Source: Erpobdella octoculata
Taxonomy: Eukaryota; Annelida; Clitellata; Hirudinida; Erpobdellidae
Direction of reading: 5' to 3'
Length of the DNA stretch: 64,000 nucleotides
NCBI GenBank assembly: GCA_963978895.1
Contig: OZ022244.1
Span: forward strand, 5,498,353 to 5,562,352
This document shows positions 44,498 to 56,990 of this stretch, one piece after another. The notes beneath the pieces were generated by a model, which saw only the letters and a list, made by a program, of their open reading frames with translations, searched no databases and had not been told where the DNA came from. Numbering within the stretch: the first letter of the stretch is position 1; each line of letters starts with the position of its first letter. The position numbers were made by a program, and so were the translations under genes.

Positions 44498-45562
44498 TAA
44501 GCTTCTGCGTCCCGTTATTTTTTTGTAACGATACGATACGATACGATTTCTGAAATTTTAGGCAATTCAATAGTGAAAGTGGAAAAACCAATGGAGATAG
44601 AAATAGATTGCAGATTACTGAGATTGAGATTACTAGATTACTAAGATTAGATTAAAATGATACTGTTTCCTGAAGTCATTGCATCTGGCAAGATTTACTT
44701 CTACATCCTTGTTATTGACTTTCTGCGTGACGTCTCTTCCTCAAAGTACTCCCAGATTTGACCCCGGTGACGCGGCATGATGAAAAACACAAGAAAGTGC
44801 CTCTATGCAAGAATTAAAAAAAGTGAAAAAAAACCAGCGGATTTGTTTATAGGCGATGGCGAATCCGGTTAGAAATAGCAAGAAAGAAGCTGAGAAAGTT
44901 TCGAATTCCAGCTGCAGACGACGTGCACACTACAGGTGGCACACACATACTCACATACAACCAAGAATATAATCGAGATTATAAAGATATATCTTAGAAG
45001 AGCTACCATTACGTTCAATTACGGATATCGAAACACTAAAATAATCATTCCAATTCTATGTAACAAATTTGAAAAAATAAGTTTATCAAACAGACTAAAC
45101 TAAAACATAAACATAGAATGATCATTACTATTACATTACTCATTATTCTCATTAATAATAATAGTCATCGATATCAGCGAGTACGATTGCCTTGTAGTAG
45201 GCTTCTTCCGGTCAGCTTCTTGTTCCTTCCTGCGCAACCAGGACGTTTGGACCGAGGGCTTTCGCAGTTTCTTGTCCAACTACCTGGAACAATCTACCGA
45301 TTGAACTTACCGATCCGGCGTGTGTCGATAGCGTTTATGTTTTTAGGAAACGACTTAAAACTCATTTTTTTCTTCGTATGACGAACGGATATTGACCCTT
45401 TTTGTTTCTGATGTGTGATTCTGTTCGTTCGTTTATTTTGGCACTGCCGCCTCGTGCTCTGAAAATTTTTCTTTTTAGAGAGCACGTTAAATAAAAATAA
45501 TAATAATAATAATAATAATAGTATCAGTAGTATGCAGAGGTCGACTAGCAGCGTGGCTTTAG
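44498..45562 (-). mobile_element. hAT-A element copy 2, truncated and interrupted
   Basis: The terminus TAAGCTTCTGCGTCCCG at 44498 and the interior are the reverse complement of the right half of copy 1, including the BED-finger text (44782-44650) with a one-base deletion. At 45197 the sequence is broken by a LINE tail and resumes at 45522 (GTATCAGTAGTATGCAGAGG) for about 40 bp, then diverges. The other terminus is missing. Confidence 0.8.
45198..45521 (+). mobile_element. CR1/L2-like LINE tail inserted in hAT-A
   Basis: In one frame it reads VRTFGPRAFAVSCPTTWNNL, then [10 protein letters not shown] and a stop: the ORF2 C-terminal segment. It is followed by a short 3' UTR (AGAGAGCACGTTAAATAAAA) and an (AAT)n tail at 45493-45521. 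About 9 bp of hAT-A target is missing across the junction. Confidence 0.75.

Positions 45563-45970
<408 letters not shown>

Positions 45971-46010
<40 letters not shown>
45971..46010. repeat. (TA)n microsatellite
   Basis: Pure TA run flanking the 3' end of PLE2. Confidence 0.95.
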
Positions 46011-46015
<5 letters not shown>

Positions 46016-46407
46016 TTGAGACACGCTCTAAGAAACACAACTCGCCATTTGGCAGAAACAACTTTTCGAGCCAAATTCTCGACCTTTCGGCACAAAACTC
46101 TCTGTTCGAGACTACAATTAGCCAAAAACTTTTCCATTAAACTTTTATTGTCAGACCGACGGACCGTTTCAGCTATGTCAGCCATCCTCAGGGTCAAAAG
46201 TAAAACGAGAAAAGTAAACAAACAGAAAGAACCGAAATTGTCAAAGAATTAGCACACTAACAAAAGAAAAAACGAAAAAACACTCTACCTATCAAATCAA
46301 AAGAATATAAAATTTATACTATTGGAAATCAATTTTTGCGTTTTCGCTGTGTTATATTAGAAGAGACAAGAATTTCCTCAGATACATTACAATGAGATTC
46401 GTCAGGA
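46011..46407 (-). repeat. PLE2 pseudo-LTR, downstream copy
   Basis: Identical, as far as can be read, to 48845-49241. It ends within codons for KWRVVFLRACLKD at the (TA)n boundary. Confidence 0.9.
46154..46195 (-). ncRNA. Hammerhead ribozyme motif, PLE2 downstream repeat
   Basis: Same sequence as 48988-49029: stem I GACC/GGUC, core CUGAGGA, stem II GGCU/AGCU after one unpaired U, GAA, stem III ACG-GUC-CGU, C at the cleavage position. Confidence 0.75.
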
Positions 46408-48844
46408 GCAGCCTCAACAGCCAAAGTATTTGTGTCAGAGGACGAGTCAGAAGTATCATCATTTATGTTATCCTCGTCGTTAGAAGGAATACAGGGTAAC
46501 CGATGCATATTGCTTTCTTTGACACCGAATAAGTGGAGAATCTGTGGAAATTTATCAAATTGTTTATTAATTGCGGGTCTCATTAATAAGATATAGAGAG
46601 CCTCTTTAATTTTCAGCCGGAAAGAGTCGGATTCTCTTGTTAAAATCGAAACACCTTCTTCAAGTTCTTTTCGTGTTAGCTTTTTCAAATGAATACATTC
46701 ATAATGATTAAGAATACTCCCAAACTGGAGATGCATCGTGAGTCTCCTTGACAACGTAGTGGTAGTGTGACCAATGTATGTATCCACCTTACAATGTGGA
46801 ATAGAACATTTGAAATGGTACACCACGTGACTTTGTTGCAACGGGTCAGTGATACTTGTTCTATCATTCTTGATGACCAAATTGAAAAGTTTCAAGTTTT
46901 TGTAATAAATATATAAACCCAGTTTATTCCTGACGGGGTCTATAACAGAAACTTCCTTTTTTATTATCTTCTTTATAATACTTTCATCAATTCTGTAATT
47001 GAGATTCATTTGATTTTTGTAGAACACGGGGAACTCCTGGCGTACATCACGACCCTTGTCAGCGTCAGACCCAGCCGAACTCACAGATGTTTTCATTTTG
47101 GTTACAAAATTGTTAATAAAACCGTCGACAAAGCTATTAGAATAATTGTTGTTAACCAATAACTGCTTGATTCTAACTATTTCTTTATGGAAATCTGACC
47201 AGGTTTCGGAAAAACGATAAGCTCTGAGGAGATAACTATTAATAACACTTCTTTTATATCTGTCCGGACTCTCGCTGTCACCATTTAGGCATGTTCCATT
47301 ATTAGTTGGTTTGATGAAGACTTTGGTAGTAGGACCAGAATCAGTTATTGTGATGATGGTGTCGAGAAAATTTACTTGTTTTTTACTGTCATTTAGGTCG
47401 AAGGTAAATTTCAAAACTGAATTGCTCTCGAAAGTATTCTTTAAAGCAACGACTTCACGTTCAGACCTCACAAGAAGAAAGATATCATCCATATATCGCG
47501 CATAAACAATTGGGGTTTCTTCTATTTCAGCGAAAGCAATCTCCTCTAAACGACCCATGTAAAAGTTAGCAAAGGTTGGTCCCAATGGAGATCCCATCGC
47601 CACTCCATCAATCTGTAGAAATAAGCTCTGGTCTAAGTGTCTGAATGGAGACTCTGTAGTACATACCAGCAGGAGCTCGTGCAGCAGAGATTCTGGAATC
47701 TTTGGAGGTGGCAACGTATCACTATGATAGACGTAATTGCAAATGATAGATATTGTATCACGAACAGGGACGTTAGTAAAGAGACTCTCGACATCCATTG
47801 TTGCAGCAATCCCACTTTGTCTGCAGCCATGAATAAGATCAACAAATTCCAGAGAGGATTTCAAACTGTAAGTATGAGGGCAGTAAGGTGTGATAATTTT
47901 GTTAACAAACTTTGCCAAGAGATAAGTAGGACTTGGACATTGCGAGATAATTGGACGAACAGGATTATCAAATTTATGCGTCTTTATCATTCCATACAAA
48001 TATCCAGTACCAAACTCACCTATCAACTTAGATAGCTTTGCTTCTGAATCGAAAGAGTTAACTTGAGAAATCAATTTATTAACTTTCTGTTTCAGACTAT
48101 TGGTGGGATCTTTTGTAATAAGTCTAAATTTTGTAGAATCAGAAGTTATGATATTCAGCTTTTGTATATAGTCTGAGTAATTCATCACAACATAACACTG
48201 AATTTTATCGGCTCTGAGTACAACTATATCTTTATTATTGCGGAGAGATTTAGCTGCGAGTTTTAAACGATACGAAACAGAAGGTTTTACATTTATGCTT
48301 CTGTTAATCAATCCCTCACGTAACAGCTCAACTTGTAGAGACTGGCCAAAGTCGATAATTCCACTACTTTTGTACGAGCACAATTTATGATACATTACCT
48401 CCAGTTCAGTTTTTTTAACAATAGGTTCATATTTTCTTGAAATGTGAAAATTCAAACCTAAATTTAAGAACTCACTCTCGTCACTGCTGAGTTCGTAAGA
48501 AGACAGATTAATGTAGAAGTTAGAATTTTCTTTAACAGTATATGGTCCAGAATACAGCCAAGAAAGTTTTTTCGTGATAACCAATTTTTTAGAATGATCG
48601 AAACTGCAGAACATTTCATCCACAACATTCAAAAACGATTGAACCTCTTGTTCACTACCCAAAACATCCTGAGTAGAAACTTCATTCAACAAGGTAGAAT
48701 ATTTAACTTCCAAATCATTTGATACGTTAACAGCAGTTGCAATTTCATCAGAAATTTTACACAACATAGAATCCACTTCAAGCTTTGTATTTCCTTTAAC
48801 CACATTAGAGCGATATTTGTTGCGAATAAACTGTGGAATCAATT

Positions 48845-49540
<696 letters not shown>

Positions 49541-51160
49541 AATGAATGTTTGTATGTATATATGTATATATGTATATATTCATGTCCTTTATGCATTGCT
49601 ACACCATTCATCCGATCGTAATGAAAGTTTCACACAACTTTGAGAGTCAAGGGGAATCAAATATAGATAAAGAAATTTTAAAATCCGTTTTTTCGTTGAT
49701 GTTTTATGGACAAAAACGTTTTGGTCAGCGGTAGTAAGGTGAAGTAAATTTTTTTTCTACAAAATAAAAATAAATTAATTTATAGTTAAATTAAAAAAAA
49801 ATTTTTTTCTTAAGTTTTAAAGGTTTTAAATATAAATATTAAATTGAATAAATATGTGTGTTGTTTAGTGCCGCCCATAGATATCTATGGTACCGCCGGA
49901 TACCTTTGTTTTGATTTCATAGAGCTCATTCTCTTCCGAACTTACGATACGACAGCTCTGCTATCGGTAGTTTATAATATATAATATAAACTTTATATTT
50001 GATTTTTAGCAACTTTTCTTTTAAATCCAGATAACTTTGTTTTTCAGGCCTAATCAATATATTGCAGGTGAAATTTCTTCTATTTAGTCTATTTAGAAAT
50101 TTAGAGATATTTTGTTCTTCACAAAAAGAGTTCCAGACTTAACAAATTAAAATTAAATCAAAGTAGAAATTCATTGTTCATATCTCCCATTCAAAAGTAA
50201 GTGGCAAAGCTTTGGTAATTTGTTTTTAGTTTTTAAAATCATGATTTACTGTGTATCTTTCAATTTGTTTCGTTTGTTGCATTATTATTAATTATTATAA
50301 GATTATCATTATGCTCTATTATTTTGTGTTTTACAAGGAGTTGCAGATTGGAAAAATAAATTTAAATTCATTGTTCATATTTATCGTTCAAGGCTTCTGA
50401 CTTCAATTGTTCCTTATCTAATATTGTTCATCATAGTTTCCTAAACTGACGAGCTTGCTATCAGCCTATCGGTAAATGAGAATTTTTTTTGGGCAGGTAA
50501 GTGTTTTTTCATGTGATGGCATTGCAACCATTATTATTGACAAGTAGTTATGACTTTAAGATTATGAATTAATTTATCGGTCTTATTTTCTTTTTCACTT
50601 TTCAGAGAAAATTAGAAAATTACATTTTAAAGAAAATCTTACATCCAACACCAATTTATTGTAAAAGTTTCACTGATATATGAGGTGCATGAAATTTGAA
50701 AAAATTGAAAGCAAGCTCAGTATTTTTGTGTTTCAACAAAGTTCTCAAGCCAGCCTATCAATCTGCTGCTGTTTTGTTCAATTTATAATTGCATCATTTG
50801 CTAAATGCAACACCAATTTATTGTAAAAGTTTCACTGATATATGAGGTGCATGAAATTTGAAAGAAATGAAAGCAAGCTCAGTATTTTTGTGTTTCAACA
50901 AAATCATGAACAAAGTTCTCAAGCCAGCCTATCAATTCTCTGCTGTTTTGTTCAATTTATAATTGCATCATTTGCTAAATGCAACACCAATTTATTGTAA
51001 AAGTTTCACTGATATATAAGGTGCGACCGGGAGCTGGAAAACGACTGAGAGCGGGAAAGCGACCGGGAGCGGGAACGGGAAAGCGGAGAAGGATTGGGAG
51101 CGAGAGACAAACAATAGTAAAACCTCTAAAATCCCCGGGCAACGCCGGGTACCCCCGCTA

Positions 51161-51162
<2 letters not shown>
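49541..51162 (+). mobile_element. Non-autonomous Helitron
   Basis: The left part (AAATGAATGTTTGTATGTATA, CACCATTCATCCGATCG) is a typical Helitron head. The right end has a 5-bp CCCGG/CCGGG hairpin (51134-51138 with 51145-51149), then CTAG at 51158-51161 and T at 51162. No Rep/helicase is encoded in the 1.6 kb. Inside are a 161-174-bp tandem repeat and sequence homologous to 23160-23415. Just before the end lies a G-rich minisatellite (GGGAGCGGGAA, GGAAAGCG). The exact 5' nucleotide cannot be set because it merges with (TA)n. Confidence 0.75.
50647..51021 (+). repeat. Tandem repeat in the Helitron, about 2.3 units
   Basis: Units start CAACACCAATTTATTG at 50647, 50808 and 50982; the second carries a short insertion. 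They share TCACTGATATATGAGGTGC and CAAGCCAGCCTATCAAT. Confidence 0.85.

Positions 51163-51210
<48 letters not shown>
51163..51210. repeat. (TA)n microsatellite
   Basis: TA run joining the Helitron end to a tRNA-like SINE. Confidence 0.95.
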
Positions 51211-51213
<3 letters not shown>

Positions 51214-51298
51214 ACTCTACTAGGAATCGAACCCACGTGTCTACGGCAACACCGCCTCGCCTAAATGCAAGCGCTCTTACCAACTGAACCACCGACCA
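51211..51298 (-). mobile_element. Short tRNA-like SINE
   Basis: Minus-strand copy of the sequence at 38024-38110: GGTGGTTCAGTTGGTAAGAG (A box), GTGGGTTCGATTCCTAG (B box), flanked on both sides by TA runs. Acceptor arms do not pair. Confidence 0.7.
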
Positions 51299-51322
51299 TA
51301 TATATATATATATATTGAAATA

Positions 51323-52730
51323 TGCTGCCGGTTCCCACACTAGAAATAGTAAACAATGGGGCTACAGGTTGTCAGAAAAACCGAATTTAAAGTGGGGATG
51401 ATAATAGTTATAAACTTCTGTCAATAGGTAGATTAATTAATCAATGTTGATGAATCAATTGCAAATATTCACAGTTGGGACAATCGTTAATTAAATATGT
51501 ATGATTTCCGTTATTTATTGGAAAATATGTTTAAAAAATCTCGGTATTTTTTTCGGGACTTTATACGAGAACCAAATTTAAGTCTCGGTATTTTATTTCG
51601 ATACGAGACTTTTTCCGCAGGATGTATCGTTTCAATGGCGATACGGTAGGGATGTCACGGGTAGTACTTTTTGGAGTTTTCGGGTTCGGGTTTGTGAAAC
51701 TAGAGTTTTCGGGTTCGGGTTATTAAAACTCGAGTTTTCGGTTTCGGGTTTGTGAAACTCAGGTTTTCGGGTTCGGGTTTGTAGTTTTTCAAAAACCGGG
51801 TTCGGGTTCGGGTACTGGCTTATGATTTCAAATTGCTGGATTGATTTCAAATTTACCTAGTGTATATACATATACAAATGGGAGCGATCAATTCATCCAT
51901 TGGACATTACACGTATTGAATAAACTCTAACAAGTTATTTTTTTAGCTTTCCAAATAATGTGATTTCTTTGGCCAAAGGAGGCTTAATTATTATAGTTCG
52001 TTCGCGACTCGGTCCGGCCAGATAATCAGGCGGATTAGTGGTCTAGCTTACGCACTCACCAATAAAATGATCTATTTGTGTTATTTGTTACGCAAAGGTG
52101 ATAATACAAAACTAGTATGTCTTGCGATTAGTATAATACGTTACCTCTTAAATGATTGTTCTTTATATAACTGAAGTAAAAAGTTTAGAGTCATGGCTAT
52201 CCGCGATTGCTTCGACCGAAGGAGGCTTAATTATTTTAGTTCGTTCGCGACTCGGTCCGGCCTGATAATCAAACGGATTAGTGGTCTAGCTTACACAATC
52301 ACTAATAAATCGGTTCCTAATACCATTTCATTTTTAATAAACTAGAAAAGTTATGAAAACTCTGTTTGTGTTGCTATTTTTAAAACTGGAATAAATATTT
52401 ATTTACTAAAAAAGTTTATTTGTTCACAACTCCGAGCTCGGGTATTAGGCTTATAAATTTTCGGGTATCAAGTTTTCACATTTTCGGGTTCGAGTTCGCG
52501 TATCAAGTTTTCTCATTTTCGGGTTCGGGTTTCAAGTTTTCACATTTTCGGGTTCGGGTATCAAATTTTCACACTTTCGGGTTCGAGTTCGGGTTCGGGT
52601 ATCAGAAAAAGACCGGGTAGTACCGAACTCGGGTTTGGGTACCCGTGACATCCCTACGATACGGGATCTCCCGTATCGTTTTGAAATCTCGATTAAATTC
52701 GAGATATCGATATCGGGACGCAGATGCTTA
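51323..52730 (-). mobile_element. hAT-A element copy 3, split by hAT-B
   Basis: It corresponds to the left third of copy 1 (17476-17870) in reverse. The terminus TAAGCATCTGCGTCCCG reads inward from 52730. Interior matches include AAGTTTATAACTATTATCATC on the minus strand. At 51647-52656 a complete hAT-B element interrupts the palindromic CGATACGGGATCTCCCG region with an exact 8-bp duplication. The far end is lost near 51323. Confidence 0.85.
51647..52656. mobile_element. hAT-B element copy 2, complete, with exact 8-bp target duplication
   Basis: Perfect terminal inverted repeats TAGGGATGTCACGGGTA and TACCCGTGACATCCCTA bound 1010 bp. The flanks are CGATACGG at 51639-51646 and at 52657-52664. 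Both arms are rich in TTCGGGTTCGGG subterminal motifs and the centre repeats GGCCTGATAATCA/GCGACTCGGTCCGGCC. No transposase. Other copies: 36300 and 57553. Confidence 0.92.
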
Positions 52731-53225
52731 ATAGAAACTATTGAACGCACACTGAATAAAATAGTTAAAGAACGTGCCAAACAAGAAAACTCAAACTTTA
52801 TCGTATCTACTGAACAACCAGAAACTTTTTGAATCAAAAACCCATGGGCTGACTTAGTTAGAGAAAACTACTCAGAAAACACTGATGACGAATTTATCAT
52901 TGTAAAACACAGTACAAACAAAAGAGAATCACTTATTTTTTTTCTGAATCAAAAAAGGAAGTTCTGAAAAAAGCAACCGAACTCTGATTTTGAAGTTGTG
53001 CAATCCCGTAAGAAAAAAACTGAAAAGAGAACAAGAAGAATAATAAGTAACATGAAACACAATGACACCTTAATAAAAGCTTTAAAGGAATTTATTAGGA
53101 AGAAAGTCTGCTACCTGGGAAATATTTCTCCCTGCTCGGTGGACACCATTAAAGAACATCTAAACAAAATAAATGTCAACTTCATAACCTGCTACCCAGG
53201 TGAGGTATATAGCGTGTTGGTCTGA
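52731..53225 (+). pseudogene. Unrecognised coding remnant
   Basis: Successive frames look coding: IETIERTLNKIVKERAKQEN, STEQPETF, NPWADLVRENYSENTDDEFI, then FEVVQSRKKKTEKRTRRIIS (to 53040) and LIKALKEFIRKKVCYLGNIS with DTIKEHLNKINVNFITCYPG. The Glu/Lys-rich start followed by a compact domain would fit a gag- or ORF1-like protein. I do not recognise the family. At least two stops or frameshifts separate the pieces. Confidence 0.4.
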
Positions 53226-53756
53226 AAGAACGAAATTCAAATAGAAATAAAATGTAACAAATTCAAAATTTTAAAAAACTTAAAAAGCTAAGTTTTCAGA
53301 CAAAAGGCCAAGATCCCAAGACGGGTACCGAAATTCCCAAGATCTTGGGCAAAATCCCAAGGAGTCGCAACACTGTTATTGGCAATTGTGCATGTTGATG
53401 TGACAGCTTATAAATCAATCGATTGCTATTACATGTGCCTCCGTGTAGTACATATGCGTAAATCCGTGGCACTTTATTGTTAATGTGATGGAGAGTGTAC
53501 GCCATTTGCCCGACTTCGTAGGCTATTTGCCCAACTTCGTACGCTATTTGCCCGATTGGCTAGACCGATTCGGGCAAATGTCAAAATTCGGGCTTTTGGC
53601 ATTTCCCCAGTGTATATATGTCCACGTAGAAGACCTATCAATTCAGTTATATACTTCGACATTTCAATTACGTTAAATCGAGTACTAAGTGTTTCATATT
53701 TTAAAATAAAAATATAAATAAATGTAGAGTATGTTAAAAGTAATAAGAATTAATAT
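53226..53756. other. Non-coding stretch with an 18-24-bp repeat
   Basis: ATTTGCCCGACTTCGTA-type text repeats at about 53504-53562 (TACGCCATTTGCCC, TAGGCTATTTGCCC, TACGCTATTTGCCC). It may contain the upstream flank of the MULE transposase gene; no terminal inverted repeat was identified. Confidence 0.4.
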
Positions 53757-54455
53757 ATGTTGGTAGTTAACAATTATACTTTCAGAAAAGAAAAAACACA
53801 CAATGAAAAAGTATATTGGAAGTGTACTGAATATCAAACTGCAAAGTTTATGGCAAGATGTCACACAGAAGAAGGGATTTTAACAAAACAATTAAACGAG
53901 CATAATCACGTTCCAAATCTTGCTGCCGTGGATGTTCGAAAAATTATTACAACCTTGAAGCAACAAGCCGCAACATCAACTGAAGCTACGCATCAACTGA
54001 TTGCAACTATTTCCAAGGTCTTAGGAGAAGCAGTCGCAGACCAAATTCCAGCTCCTAATAACTTGAAACAAATTGTTAGACGTGTTCGACATCAGTTCCA
54101 AGCTCCGTTGCCTAACCCGACAAATTTAGAAGATCTTGAACTACCAGCTATATACACAACAACTATACGAGGAGAACATTTTTTGCTACACGACAGTGGA
54201 CCAGTATCACAGAGATTTCTTATTTTTTCAACTTATCGGAATATGGAATTGCTTTCAGATTGCCAACATTGGTATGCAGACGGAACCTTTAAATCTTCTC
54301 CTCTTTTCCAACAAATATACACCATTCATGCGCTGACAAACAATACTGTTATTCCTATAATATATACAGATATACACCATTCATGCGCTGAAAAACAATA
54401 CTGTTATTCCTTTAATATATACAGTGTTGTTTCAGTTAAGCGTAACTTTAACTGA
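53757..54455 (+). CDS. MULE transposase, N-terminal part
   Basis: The 232-codon frame covers the FLYWCH-like DNA-binding domain (about residues 3-55), a helical linker (KIITTLKQQAATSTEATHQL, QIVRRVRHQFQAPLP) and the start of the RNase H-like catalytic fold (ELLSDCQHWYADGTFKSSPL). The last ~30 codons, from the duplicated segment into hAT-C, are not authentic. Confidence 0.8.
   Translation: MLVVNNYTFRKEKTHNEKVYWKCTEYQTAKFMARCHTEEGILTKQLNEHNHVPNLAAVDVRKIITTLKQQAATSTEATHQLIATISKVLGEAVADQIPAPNNLKQIVRRVRHQFQAPLPNPTNLEDLELPAIYTTTIRGEHFLLHDSGPVSQRFLIFSTYRNMELLSDCQHWYADGTFKSSPLFQQIYTIHALTNNTVIPIIYTDIHHSCAEKQYCYSFNIYSVVSVKRNFN
54315..54421 (+). repeat. 55-bp tandem duplication in the MULE gene
   Basis: The segment beginning ATATACACCATTCATGCGCTG at 54315 is repeated from 54370 with a few differences; since 55 is not a multiple of three it shifts the frame. 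Confidence 0.85.
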
Positions 54456-55282
54456 ATTTGGTCTAATAACTGAAAAAAGAGATTTAAGTTAAGTACTAAC
54501 TGAAACTGTAACTGAAAAATAATGTTAACTTTAATTGTAATACTAATAGCATAAAAAACTGTAATACAAACTAAAAAAAAATTTTTTTCGGAAAATTCAA
54601 TGCAGAAATGCGTCAAAATTTGATTTCTTTGCTTATATTTGGTAACCCGACGCACTCGTGTCTTTTATCTCTACTATGATTTGCTTTTTCATCGCTTTAT
54701 TTGCATTTAACGACGTGTGAACAATGTTAAAAATAAATTCTGGCCGAAAACAAGAAAATGGAGTTTGGCGTTATTTAAGTTACGAAGCCTCTATTGATAA
54801 AAGCCTGTGCAACGTGTGGGAGAAAAAGATTCTGAAGCTCACGTGGTCGAAACTTGCGTAGCTCTGTTGAAAAGTAAAACATCAAAGTCATAGACATAAG
54901 GAAGTGGCAAAAGAACTTGAGGTTTTGGAGACAAATCGCAAAAAGCTAAAGGCTAAGCGCAAACTAATGGAAAATGATATAGGAAACATGGTTAACCAGA
55001 ATAGCGCACAGACTACTTTGCCTGCTTTTATTAACCAAAAAAGAATGGAATTCAGATGCACAAGAAAAGAAACTGAGACAGCGTTTGCTTAGTATTATCA
55101 GTACTGGGTTATATTAATAACTGTTATACTAACTGTAATAGTAACTGAAAAAATTATTAACTCTAATATTAACTGAAAAAATGAAAAAAAAATAACTTTA
55201 ACTGTAATACTAACTAAAAAATATTAAATTGGCTAACTTTAACTGATACTCTAACTAAAAAACCCTAACTGAAACAACACTG
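54422..55282 (+). mobile_element. hAT-C element with exact 8-bp target duplication
   Basis: The ends are CAGTGTTGTTTCAGTTA (left) and TAACTGAAACAACACTG (right), perfect 17-bp inverted repeats. Both sides are flanked by AATATATA (54414-54421 and 55283-55290). Many AACTGTAATACTAACTGAA motifs fill the subterminal regions. The interior keeps a decayed BED-finger transposase N-terminus (SGRKQENGVWRYLSYE, DKSLCNVW, HKEVAKELEVLETNRKKLKA). At 861 bp it is non-autonomous. Confidence 0.92.
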
Positions 55283-55295
55283 AATATATATCCTG

Positions 55296-55949
55296 ATGAA
55301 TGACAAAAGTGCTAATACTTACGTCAAAGATTTGACAAAAATTTCAAAATTTTCTCCACGTCTTAACCCTGCTACTGTAATGACTGACTTTGAGCAAGCC
55401 TTTCTCCTTGCTTTCCGGACAGTTTTTCCAAATAGCACTCAGCAAGGATGCTTATTCCATCTCACCCAGTGTCTTTGGTGTAGAACACAGCAAACACCAG
55501 GACTTCAACAACGCTACACAACGGATGCAAGTTTTGCTTTCGGTCTACGCCAATTGGCTGCATTGGCTTTTGTTCCAATAGCTGATGTCATTAAGGTTTT
55601 TGAAAAACTTCTTGAGTCACCATTTTACGTTGAAAATTTTCGTGAAATCCGTGAGCTTATTTTTTATTTTGAAGACACCTGGATTGGAAGACCAAACCGA
55701 CGTAGTGGACGATGTGAGGCAATGTTTCCGATCGCACTTTGGAATGTCTACAATCAAGTTTTGCAAGATCTTCCAAAAACCAATAATTCTCTCGAGGGTT
55801 GGCATCGCGGATTTAGTCAGCATCTAGGTGCAAGCCATCCAACTATTTGGAGGTTTATTGATTCACTTAAAAAAGAACAAAGCCTGAATGAGTTGAAAAT
55901 GGAGCAGTATACATCTGGACGTCAGCCGCCAAAATCAAAAAAGAAATAA
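55296..55949 (+). CDS. MULE transposase, C-terminal part
   Basis: The 217-codon frame: VMTDFEQAFLLAFRTVFPN (catalytic Asp), QGCLFHLTQCLWCRTQ (C/H motif of the MULE domain), then helices to NNSLEGWHRGFSQHLGASHP (region of the catalytic Glu). The frame ends early at KSKKK; the natural C-terminus follows in the next frame. Confidence 0.85.
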   Translation: MNDKSANTYVKDLTKISKFSPRLNPATVMTDFEQAFLLAFRTVFPNSTQQGCLFHLTQCLWCRTQQTPGLQQRYTTDASFAFGLRQLAALAFVPIADVIKVFEKLLESPFYVENFREIRELIFYFEDTWIGRPNRRSGRCEAMFPIALWNVYNQVLQDLPKTNNSLEGWHRGFSQHLGASHPTIWRFIDSLKKEQSLNELKMEQYTSGRQPPKSKKK

Positions 55950-56131
55950 AAAGATTGCGCAGAACGTATTAAAACGATTGTTGCGGATTACGAAAACCGT
56001 TCTCACCTTGACTTTTTAAGAGGAATTGCACATAATCTCAATTTGCAAGCTTGACATTGTTTTGAACTAGACTTTTTTCTTATACTTTATAAAAATATAA
56101 ATATACACACACACATTATATATATATACAC

Positions 56132-56199
<68 letters not shown>
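56132..56199. repeat. (TA)n microsatellite
   Basis: TA run downstream of the MULE gene, preceded by a short ACACAC block. 56200-56490 shows nothing recognisable. Confidence 0.9.
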
Positions 56200-56202
<3 letters not shown>

Positions 56203-56493
56203 AAAAAAATAGTTTACGAAAAAGAGATATTGAAAGAAAAAGACTGAAATATTAAAAATAGATACGTTGTTATGACATCCCAAAAGAAAATGAAATGATT
56301 GTGTTTCATGAGACTGTGGCACCGCTAATGTCTATACAACGAATTTTTGCCATTTCTGTGTTATAGTTATACAGTACCGTGATATTAGTCTTCGGTGTCG
56401 CAATGAATTGGAGTCGTTTTCGATGGAACAAAGTTTTAATTACAATCGAAAAAGGGAGGCGATCTTTTTTATAACCAGTCAATAACATAATAA

Positions 56494-56617
<124 letters not shown>

Positions 56618-56990
56618 GTGACCGTTGTGCAAATAGCAAAAAAGTGTATGTTCTTGTATTACCATTTTGGAAGGTACTATATTCAAGGTAGGGAATGTTT
56701 GTTCGATTTTTTTGTGAGTTGCTCGCAGTTGCGGTTCCAGTTTGTTTACTAAATTCCTACTAAATGTGGATAACAAATTTCCAGACCATGACGCTGGCAT
56801 CTGGCATTAATGATTTTTTAATATGCTGGAAAGTCTGAATATATACACGTTCGTTATGAAAGTAATGAGCATGATTTTATTGTGATGCGACTATCCATGG
56901 GAGCGCGGTAAGATTTTCGGTAAATGTTGCGTGGGGTCTGCACTTCATATGCAGCCGGTCACCAGCTTGCTCCGAGCCGTGTGAGCGAAA
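56618..56990. other. Non-coding stretch
   Basis: ATGAAAGTAATGAGCATGAT at about 56855 recalls mariner-type ends but has no partner; no transposase is present. Confidence 0.3.

Larger units (their letters stand above)
53757..56055 (+). mobile_element. FLYWCH/MULE-type transposase gene, split by hAT-C
   Basis: The first part (53757-54411) has a FLYWCH-like zinc finger (NNYTFRKEKTHNEKVYWKC, then H-N-H in EHNHVPN) and the first DDE aspartate in HWYADGTFK. After the hAT-C insertion the second part (55296-55949) carries MTDFEQAF (second Asp), GCLFHLTQCLWCR and TNNSLEGWHRGF, all typical of Mutator-like transposases. A stop after KSKKK at 55949 is a frameshift; RIKTIVADYENRSHLDFLRG continues to about 56055. 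A 55-bp tandem duplication before the insertion also breaks the frame. Confidence 0.85.
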
